This document shows positions 23,923 to 29,494 of a stretch of 29,494 bases of DNA, piece after piece. The stretch is from Promethearchaeia archaeon (GTDB lineage: Archaea > Asgardarchaeota > Lokiarchaeia > Sigyniarchaeales > SOKP01). Position numbers and translations under genes: made by a program. The stretch covers positions 1-29,494 of the forward strand of contig JAHQWS010000225.1 in assembly GCA_029856295.1 (NCBI GenBank), given 5' to 3'. Position 1 is the first letter of the stretch; each line of letters opens with the position of its first letter. The notes beneath the pieces are model-generated. The model was not told the origin of the DNA. It was given only the letters and a program-made list of their open reading frames with translations, and ran no database searches.

Positions 23923-25731
23923 TTGGATGAACATATATTGAATGAAGTAAATTCCGACAAGTATAGTCCAATTCTTAAAAAATTTGTTGAATCTGGAATA
24001 AATGTGACTCCGCTCGTGTTAGATTTTATTAGTAGTCTAAATAATCCTCTCGGTTTTAGTGATCGGATCATCAGAGAAATCAGCTTTCTTCCAAAATTTA
24101 ATGGTCATCTTACTAAACATATTTTAAAAACGATTTCTAATGATGAAATCCAAAAAGCGTTAAAAAGACTTTTAATGAAAGAGGAATTTTCTCTCTCTGA
24201 AGATGTTTCAAATAAATTAAATAATAAAAAAACGAATTTAGATGATTCTTATATACGATCAGAGATAAATAAGGAAGTACAAAAACCGACTATTCCTACA
24301 ATAGAGCTCAGAGAAGTAAAAGCAGAAATTAAGCAAACTAAAGAGTCTAACTCTAAAGTCATCTCAAATCTAAATAAATCTTCAAAACACTTAGAAAAAG
24401 AAGAATTAAAGATTAAACCAACAGAATCTGCAAAATCATCCCTAGTATACAAGCCAATTGCTAAAGAATTCAGTTTTGAATACGAAGTCTTACAGGATCC
24501 AACTGGAAAAATACACACAAACGGAGATTATGATGACTTTTATGAATTAACCATAGATAAGTTTAACCAACTTTCAAAATTGATGAAAAATCGGGGCGAT
24601 ACGCTCTCAGCTACAAATATAAATAATGTTTTAAGAAATACAAAAAGCCAAGAGATTGCTGTTATAGGTATGGTGAATGAAATAAGAAAAACTAAAAAAG
24701 GAAATTACTTTCTAACCTTAGAAGATATAACAGGCAAAATAAATGTTATCATTAGAAAAGATTTAGAAGATCAAGAAATCATTAAAACACTTGAAAAAAC
24801 AATCATGGACCAGATGCTTTTTGTAGATGGTACTTATAATCCAGGAGAAAAAGGCAAAAAGGGCATAATGTTTTCCAATAATTTAAAAAAAATAGATATA
24901 CCCGGAGATTTTCAACCAGAAGTATCTCCAGACCCTCTATCGATAACCCTTATCTCAGACACTCATATAGGCAGTAAGGAGTTTGAGGAGATTTTGTGGA
25001 ATAGATTTGTAAAGTTCTTAAACGGTAAAATTGGCAATAAAAATTTAAGAGAGATCGCAGGTAAGATAAAATATATTGTTATTAATGGAGATTTAATAGA
25101 CGGTATTGGAATTTATCCTAATCAGGAGGAAGACCTTATAATTAAAGACTTATATCATCAATATGAAAAAGCCTCAGAATTACTTTCTGAAATACCCGAA
25201 TATATAAAGATTTTTTATAGTTCTGGCAATCATGAACCTGTAAGGAATGCAATTCCTCGACCTGCGGTGCCTAAAAAATATGTTGAACCCTTAATTAATA
25301 ATGGAATAAAATGTATAGGAAATCCCGCTGTTATAAAAACACATAATGTAAAAACGCTTGTTTTCCATGGAGACAGCTTAATTGATATGAATCAATTGAT
25401 TCCGGGATTAGATAATAATAAGCCAATCGATACAATGAAAGAATTATTAATTTGCAGACATTTAGCTCCAATATACGGAAAAAAAACACAAATTGCTCCA
25501 GTTAATAAAGATTGGCTTGTAATTGATAAAATTCCTGATATATTTCATACTGGGCATGTACACATTTTTGGAATGGGAGAATATAATCACGTACCTTTGG
25601 TTAATTCAGGATGTTTTCAATCACAAACCGATTTTATGAAAAGTTTTGGTATCCAACCTACTCCGGGGATCGTGCCAATCATCAACCTTGATACACTTGA
25701 GCCTAGACCAATTGATTTTAAGAATCATTAA
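23923..25731 (+). CDS. dp1: DNA polymerase D small subunit (DP1), 3'-5' exonuclease
   Basis: The proofreading subunit of polymerase D, homologous to the B subunits of eukaryotic replicative polymerases but with an active phosphoesterase. Of 602 residues, about 1-190 form a helical head and a charged linker. An OB fold follows at about 243-325 (IAVIGMVNEIRKTKKGNYFL). The calcineurin-like domain shows every metal ligand motif: ISDTHIG (345-350), NGDLIDG (388-394), SGNHEP (434-439), FHGDSL and TGHVHIFG. The start is TTG; no earlier or nearby ATG is in frame. DP1 and DP2 sit head to head rather than in tandem. The following DUF2240-like gene begins 42 bases downstream in the same direction. Confidence 0.96.
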   Translation: MDEHILNEVNSDKYSPILKKFVESGINVTPLVLDFISSLNNPLGFSDRIIREISFLPKFNGHLTKHILKTISNDEIQKALKRLLMKEEFSLSEDVSNKLNNKKTNLDDSYIRSEINKEVQKPTIPTIELREVKAEIKQTKESNSKVISNLNKSSKHLEKEELKIKPTESAKSSLVYKPIAKEFSFEYEVLQDPTGKIHTNGDYDDFYELTIDKFNQLSKLMKNRGDTLSATNINNVLRNTKSQEIAVIGMVNEIRKTKKGNYFLTLEDITGKINVIIRKDLEDQEIIKTLEKTIMDQMLFVDGTYNPGEKGKKGIMFSNNLKKIDIPGDFQPEVSPDPLSITLISDTHIGSKEFEEILWNRFVKFLNGKIGNKNLREIAGKIKYIVINGDLIDGIGIYPNQEEDLIIKDLYHQYEKASELLSEIPEYIKIFYSSGNHEPVRNAIPRPAVPKKYVEPLINNGIKCIGNPAVIKTHNVKTLVFHGDSLIDMNQLIPGLDNNKPIDTMKELLICRHLAPIYGKKTQIAPVNKDWLVIDKIPDIFHTGHVHIFGMGEYNHVPLVNSGCFQSQTDFMKSFGIQPTPGIVPIINLDTLEPRPIDFKNH

Positions 25732-25772
25732 TTTATTATATTCATGAATAAAAATTTGTAATGTGATACCTA

Positions 25773-26456
25773 ATGAATTTCGCAATTCCTCGTAATAATC
25801 AAACAGACCTTGTCTTATATATATGGAAAATAATAGATATTCCGCATATAACCGTAAAGGATTTAGTTTATACTATTTCATTTGAATTATTCCTCTTATC
25901 TCCTCAAAAGGCTAAAGAGTTCATTCAAAATTCTATTGAAAATAAACTACTAGAAATAGATGAGCATGATACCCTTTCATTATCTCAAAATTTAAACAAA
26001 AAGCTACAAAATTGGCAATTAGAAAGAAAAGAGACTATTTTATCTAAAATAGCTATCGCTCAACGGAAAATTAGAGCTGTGAATAACTTTGAAACGGATA
26101 AAAGTTCAAATTTTAATATACTTTTAAAAGCCTTCCTAGATAAAGGAACGATTAATAAGACAGTTTCCATTTCTGAAGAAGATTTTACTATTAATGAATT
26201 TAATTTTGAAAAAGGGAGTATTAAAGCGGAGTATTTGGGCTCAAAAAAAGAACCGTATATCATTGAAATTAATACTAAAAACCAAAAAATAAACCATAAC
26301 TGTCATGATTTTCAGACGAGAAGATCAGAAAATAAGAAATTTTGTAAGCATTTAGCTAAGTTATTTCTTTTACTAAAAGAAAAAGATGAGGTATCTGCTA
26401 CAAACTTTTTGAGTGAAATAGCAGAAAATATTAATAAATGGGAGTTTATAAGTTAA
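25773..26456 (+). CDS. DUF2240-like protein with SWIM-type zinc-finger-like C-terminus
   Basis: The first about 80 residues (IDIPHITVKDLVYTISFELF, then SPQKAKEFIQNSIENKLLEI) resemble DUF2240, an archaeal family of unknown function with a winged-helix-like character. The C-terminal part ends in a SWIM-like zinc finger: HNCHDFQTRRSENKKFCKHL has a Cys (preceded by His where SWIM has Cys), a spacer, and Cys-x-His. SWIM domains bind nucleic acid or protein. Length is 227 residues, longer than plain DUF2240 proteins. It follows DP1 in the same direction and overlaps the stop codon of orc1 by four bases, suggesting a role linked to replication; that is by position only. The family call is from memory of its pattern and is moderate. 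Confidence 0.6.
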   Translation: MNFAIPRNNQTDLVLYIWKIIDIPHITVKDLVYTISFELFLLSPQKAKEFIQNSIENKLLEIDEHDTLSLSQNLNKKLQNWQLERKETILSKIAIAQRKIRAVNNFETDKSSNFNILLKAFLDKGTINKTVSISEEDFTINEFNFEKGSIKAEYLGSKKEPYIIEINTKNQKINHNCHDFQTRRSENKKFCKHLAKLFLLLKEKDEVSATNFLSEIAENINKWEFIS

Positions 26457-27748
26457 ATTAATTTTTTAAAGATGTTATTTTTAATTTTTACCTTGTCTAA
26501 TTGCAGTAAAACTGGCTTATAATTCAATACATTCTGAAATTTATCAATTTCCATGAAAATATTTTCTAATAACTCCAAATCTATGTCTAATTTGATAAAT
26601 TTTGTCCTTCCATAATGACCCATTGATTTTAAATTTGTAAGTATTATGCCTGCCAGATCTAATTCATTAATATAATCACTTATTCTTCTCTCTGTTAATC
26701 TGCGGACCCCAGGTATTTTTTGTGTTAATTCAGAATAGATGCCATAAATGTCGCCTGAAGTTATAATATGATCAGGACTAAATTTTGAAATTAAGAAGAT
26801 CGCTGTTAACACTACTTGAGCTTGAAGAGGCAACCCTTTTATATACTCCACAATATGATCTTCTTCCAAATCATTTTGAGCATCATCTATGTGTTTATGA
26901 GTAACTGATTTATTTTGAGCTCGTGCTGCCAATTCTCCTGCTTTTCTTAATAACTGGAGTGCTTTTCTAGCATCTCCATGTTCCTTAGCTGCTAATGCCG
27001 CACATAAAGGTATAACATCATCTTTTATAACTCCTTCATGAAATGCAATCTTCGCTCTTTCATTAAGGATATCTCTAAGTTCATCTGCATTGTAAGACGG
27101 ATAAACTATATGTTCTTGTCCTAAACTCGATAAAACTCTTGGATCTAAATAATCTTTGAATTTTAATTTGTTTGAAATCCCAATTACACTAGTTTTACAG
27201 TAATCTAAGTTCTCATTTAATCTTGTTAAATCATATAGAATTTCTGTTCCCTTTTTTTTTTCAGTTAACATATCTATTTCATCCAATACCAAAAAGCATA
27301 TAGATTGTACTTTCTGATCTAAAATACCTAAGAGTTTTTTGAAGATAATATCTTTTGGAAGCCCTGTTGGAGGTATCTTTTCAGAACCAGATATCCTATT
27401 ATAAATGTGAGCTAGTATCCGATAAGGTGTAGAAACTACGCTACAATTAATATAAATCCACCAAGGTTTATCTTCCGTACACTGTTGCTCCAATTTTTGA
27501 CTCACATATCGAATTGTTGCCGTTTTACCTGTACCAGTTGGTCCATAGCATAAAAGACTTGGTGGAGTATCTCCAAGCAAGGTACAAGCCGTCAATTCGG
27601 CCACTTTTTGGATTTGTGCATCTCTATGAGGTAATTCATCTGGAATAAAAGATGGCTCTAAGGCATCTCTTTTTTTAAAAATTTTCGGTCCACTTCTATA
27701 TTTTTCATAGAATTTGTCAATATTAAATTCCTTTGGATTTTTCAACAC
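26453..27748 (-). CDS. cdc6: Replication initiator Orc1/Cdc6
   Basis: An archaeal initiator that binds origin recognition boxes and loads MCM. The 431 residues show an N-terminal lead-in, an AAA+ module with Walker A GPTGTGKT (69-76) and Walker B CFLVLDEID (151-159), sensor 1 in SVIGISNKLKFKDYL, and the initiator-specific region around LDPRVLSSLGQEHIVYPSYN. A sensor 2/lid helix bundle (AAKEHGDARKALQLLRKAGE) and a C-terminal winged helix (GVRRLTERRISDYINELDLA) follow. The start is GTG at 27748. Upstream is a 403-base AT-rich gap with ORB-like motifs. The 3' end overlaps the convergent DUF2240-like gene. Confidence 0.95.
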   Translation of the reverse strand: MLKNPKEFNIDKFYEKYRSGPKIFKKRDALEPSFIPDELPHRDAQIQKVAELTACTLLGDTPPSLLCYGPTGTGKTATIRYVSQKLEQQCTEDKPWWIYINCSVVSTPYRILAHIYNRISGSEKIPPTGLPKDIIFKKLLGILDQKVQSICFLVLDEIDMLTEKKKGTEILYDLTRLNENLDYCKTSVIGISNKLKFKDYLDPRVLSSLGQEHIVYPSYNADELRDILNERAKIAFHEGVIKDDVIPLCAALAAKEHGDARKALQLLRKAGELAARAQNKSVTHKHIDDAQNDLEEDHIVEYIKGLPLQAQVVLTAIFLISKFSPDHIITSGDIYGIYSELTQKIPGVRRLTERRISDYINELDLAGIILTNLKSMGHYGRTKFIKLDIDLELLENIFMEIDKFQNVLNYKPVLLQLDKVKIKNNIFKKLI

Positions 27749-27770
27749 TTAATTACACCATCAATCTGTT

Positions 27771-27783
27771 TTTCCACTCGAAA
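27771..27783 (+). promoter_or_regulatory. ORB-like motif 1
   Basis: TTTCCACTCGAAA matches the known methanobacterial mini-ORB TTTACACTTGAAA at 11 of 13 positions. It lies 23-35 bases upstream of the orc1 start, between the likely TATA box and the gene, as expected for autoregulation. Confidence 0.45.
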
Positions 27784-27819
27784 TATCATCTTAATATTAA
27801 TAAATATAACATTAAATAT

Positions 27820-27840
27820 TTGAGATCACTACAATCTCAA
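27820..27840. repeat. Inverted repeat in the orc1-carS gap
   Basis: TTGAGAT and ATCTCAA are perfect seven-base arms around a seven-base spacer, extended by A/T pairs with one bulge. It sits between the two ORB-like motifs and may be an operator or an origin element. Confidence 0.45.
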
Positions 27841-27847
27841 TATATAT

Positions 27848-27860
27848 CTTGCAGTCGAAA
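27848..27860 (+). promoter_or_regulatory. ORB-like motif 2
   Basis: CTTGCAGTCGAAA agrees with motif 1 at 10 of 13 positions and has the same orientation, 77 bases away. Confidence 0.35.
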
Positions 27861-28151
27861 CCCATTTATAAAGTTACTTATTAATAGTCAAATCAATTTT
27901 TTAATGTTAAATGCTTAATATAAAATCTAAAATAAATTACCTTATCAAATATTAACTATATTAGTCGGCAGTTTTATTAAGATAATTATTTGCCAAACAA
28001 TATAACTTAAGTTTATATTAATAAAAATTTCAAAAAAATTCAAAAAATCCATTCAGAACATTAAAAAAAACATTTTATTAATAAGTACATTTAATTAACT
28101 AATTATCAATAATTAACTAATTAATATTTCTCACAATTAGAGGAATAAAAC

Positions 28152-28913
28152 GTGGAAGAAAATAAAATCGAAGAGAAGCATAAAAAAATTACTTTCGGGT
28201 TAGCTATTTTCTTTGCTTGTTTGCTTTTCATTGATTTCCTTATTATCACATTGCTTTACAGTTATTCCGATTGGATTGCCATTCTGCTCTTTAGCCTTCT
28301 TTTTATTTTTCCTGCTTATATCTCAAATGCGGGAATGGTTCTTGTAGGAGGAGGTAAACCTATAGATGGTGGTAGAAATTGGAGGGATGGAAGGAGGATC
28401 TTTGGAGATCATAAGACTTGGAACGGTATAATTAAAGGACCGTTATTTTTGGGGATTCCTATCTCTATAGCTGTAGCTTTTCTCTTTCTAATTTTTTGGC
28501 CCTCCATTGCTGATTATCAAAGAGGGTCTGCCGAAGAAGGTTTATTTGTGCTTTATGAAGATATCTCTTATTACAAATATTATTTCATTGGGGGAACTTT
28601 TCCAGCGGGATTTGTTTCTCTTATTGTAAGAATCGTGTTATGTGCTTATGGTGCCGCGATTGGGGATTTGATAGGATCATTCCTCAAACGTCGATTCAAT
28701 CTAGAGAGTGGAGCGCCAGCACCTATCATTGATCAACTGGATTTTGCTTTCTTTGCCATAATTTTAACCTCTCTTCCTGCATTATTAATTCCGGAATTAT
28801 TTTGGGTACCTGATTTAAATATCATTATTTTCCTTATAATATTAACTCCTTCAGTAAGCGTAATCGCTAACACTATTGCTTACATATTAGGATTGAAAGA
28901 TGTTCCATGGTAA
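28152..28913 (+). CDS. carS: CDP-archaeol synthase
   Basis: CarS (CDP-2,3-bis-O-geranylgeranyl-sn-glycerol synthase) activates the unsaturated archaeal ether lipid with CTP, a committed step toward archaeal phospholipids. The 253-residue membrane protein has five or six hydrophobic segments. Conserved features are AYISNAGMVLVGGGKPIDGG, the cytoplasmic DGRRIFGDHKTWNGIIKG with the metal-binding acidic residues, AAIGDLIGSFLKRRFNLESG followed by APAPIIDQLDF, and the C-terminal LGLKDVPW. The start is GTG, supported by GAGGA at 28140-28144, seven bases upstream. It is divergent from orc1 and convergent with nusA. It confirms that the host makes archaeal-type lipids. Confidence 0.93.
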   Translation: MEENKIEEKHKKITFGLAIFFACLLFIDFLIITLLYSYSDWIAILLFSLLFIFPAYISNAGMVLVGGGKPIDGGRNWRDGRRIFGDHKTWNGIIKGPLFLGIPISIAVAFLFLIFWPSIADYQRGSAEEGLFVLYEDISYYKYYFIGGTFPAGFVSLIVRIVLCAYGAAIGDLIGSFLKRRFNLESGAPAPIIDQLDFAFFAIILTSLPALLIPELFWVPDLNIIIFLIILTPSVSVIANTIAYILGLKDVPW

Positions 28914-28924
28914 TAAATTCATAG
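28898..28924 (+). repeat. Direct repeat copy A (end of carS)
   Basis: These 27 bases cover the last codons of carS (encoding DVPW and stop) and 11 bases beyond. They match 29016-29042 at 24 of 27 positions, starting AGATGT and ending AATTCATAG in both copies. Confidence 0.7.
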
Positions 28925-28966
28925 CTCTATACAACAAGTTGATGTTAGCAAAATTTATCCATTTTA

Positions 28967-29030
28967 AATTTTTAGGATAACATAATTTATTTACGCAAAA
29001 ATTGATAAATAAAACAGATGTCCCTTGGTA
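28967..29030 (+). pseudogene. Possible remnant of a second carS 3' end
   Basis: The in-frame sequence KTDVPW-stop at 29012-29030 copies the carS terminus, with silent changes in Val and Pro codons. Upstream, HNLFTQKLINKT is only loosely like the carS end ANTIAYILGLK, and a stop codon lies just before. This looks like a decayed partial duplicate; a chance or recombination-derived repeat is the alternative. The left boundary is a guess. Confidence 0.35.
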
Positions 29031-29042
29031 ATTAATTCATAG
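29016..29042 (+). repeat. Direct repeat copy B (overlapping nusA 3' end)
   Basis: The second copy of the 27-base repeat. It reads GAT GTC CCT TGG TAA where carS has GAT GTT CCA TGG TAA, and it overlaps the stop codon of the convergent nusA-like gene. Confidence 0.7.
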
Positions 29043-29486
29043 GCGAAAAAATTCACATTTTATTTTGATAGAATCGATGTCTTTTTCAAAGGTAATATAT
29101 TTTTTAAAAATTTCGTTAACTGCTTTAATATATTCTCCTTTTCGCCCAATTGCAATCCCTCTCTCCTCGAAAGATATAAAATAAATTGTCACATTTATAA
29201 TTCCCGTGTATTTGTTTATACTGCTCACTATGTCATGGATATAAAGATCGGGAAAAAAGCCAAATAACAGTCTAATTAACATTTTCTCTGCTCTTATTAT
29301 TAGCACCTTGCTTCCCAAATTCCTTCTAAATGAGCCCAAATGGAACTTGGCTTTAAAATAATCCTGACTTTTCACAAAAAAGAAGATAAAATTTCTGATG
29401 ATTATAATGTGCTCAGGATATACATTAATTTTTTTATAAAAATAGCGATAATAAATGAGTTCCTCATTTGAATATTTCCTCTTCAT
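29037..29486 (-). CDS. nusA: Archaeal NusA-like KH-domain protein
   Basis: Archaeal NusA consists of only two KH RNA-binding domains, about 140-150 residues, and is linked to transcription elongation. This 149-residue protein fits. The first domain (about 8-75) contains FIFFFVKSQDYFKAKFHLGS, in which the usual GxxG loop is degenerate. The second (about 80-147) has the intact loop in GIAIGRKGEYIKAVNEIFKK. The linker FFPDLYIHDIVSSINKYTGI matches the family pattern. The start is ATG at 29486, eight bases from the window end. In many archaea nusA follows rpoA2 and rpl30e; that side is outside the window, so the context cannot be checked. Confidence 0.75.
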   Translation of the reverse strand: MKRKYSNEELIYYRYFYKKINVYPEHIIIIRNFIFFFVKSQDYFKAKFHLGSFRRNLGSKVLIIRAEKMLIRLLFGFFPDLYIHDIVSSINKYTGIINVTIYFISFEERGIAIGRKGEYIKAVNEIFKKYITFEKDIDSIKIKCEFFRL

Positions 29487-29494
29487 CGAAACTT

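Larger units (their letters stand above)
27749..28151. other. Candidate replication origin region beside orc1/cdc6
   Basis: A 403-base gap, about 80% A+T by eye, between the divergent orc1/cdc6 and carS genes. It contains two ORB-like motifs in the same orientation (27771-27783 and 27848-27860), an inverted repeat (27820-27840), and a long AT-only stretch suited to unwinding (about 27880-28130). It also holds a pair of short direct repeats AATTAACTAATTA near 28091-28123. Archaeal origins are often next to orc1/cdc6. The promoters of both flanking genes must lie here too. No reading frame is convincing. Confidence 0.45.

Noticed and set aside
28086..28125. Short direct repeats AATTAACTAATTA as a CRISPR or iteron array
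   Set aside because: Only two copies of a low-complexity A/T sequence, with no regular spacers.

Overview
The window is a low-GC (roughly 30% by eye), densely packed archaeal chromosome segment, most likely from an Asgard archaeon of the Lokiarchaeia type. The information-processing genes are archaeal: fused RNA polymerase subunit B, Rpo5/RpoH, TFE, MBF1, NAC, PAN, Cbf5, Orc1/Cdc6, both subunits of polymerase D, and CDP-archaeol synthase. A roadblock-Ras-like GTPase fusion, a typical Asgard 'eukaryotic signature' protein, points to the lineage. The assignment rests on gene content alone; there is no rRNA to confirm it.

Layout. 1-276: 5' part of a GC-rich, transposase-like zinc-ribbon gene cut by the window edge. 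595-2718: anaerobic ribonucleotide reductase NrdD. 3143-4952: cupin, small membrane protein, NAC, and a free-standing archaeosine-transglycosylase-type C-terminal/PUA protein. 5049-8936: PAN, MBF1 and TFE (convergent), an unrecognised 258-residue protein and a small membrane protein. 9122-12802: rpoH-rpoB without the usual rpoA genes. 13075-14754: cbf5 plus a RsmC-like methyltransferase. 14877-18716: three interrupted tRNA genes (Lys, Thr, Leu) interleaved with thiL, the GTPase fusion and a crotonase. 18821-20182: a helical-repeat protein of unknown role. 20234-27748: a replication block of DP2, DP1, a DUF2240-like/SWIM-like protein and Orc1/Cdc6, followed by an AT-rich intergenic region with two ORB-like motifs, a candidate replication origin. 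28152-29486: carS and a nusA-like gene, convergent, with a short imperfect duplication of the carS 3' end between them.

The most striking signal is in the tRNA genes. All three carry insertions at non-canonical positions: D-loop, anticodon 5' stem, and for tRNA-Leu(GAG) at least two (anticodon stem and T-loop) with a probable third in the variable arm. Removing them restores good cloverleaves. The two tRNA-Leu introns fit bulge-helix-bulge geometry exactly, which implies a broad-specificity splicing endonuclease elsewhere in the genome.

Functionally the window is mostly transcription, translation, RNA modification and replication machinery in short transcription units, often convergent with overlapping or nearly touching stop codons. 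Non-ATG starts (TTG, GTG) are frequent. Nothing here looks like a defence island or prophage; only the left edge suggests a mobile element.
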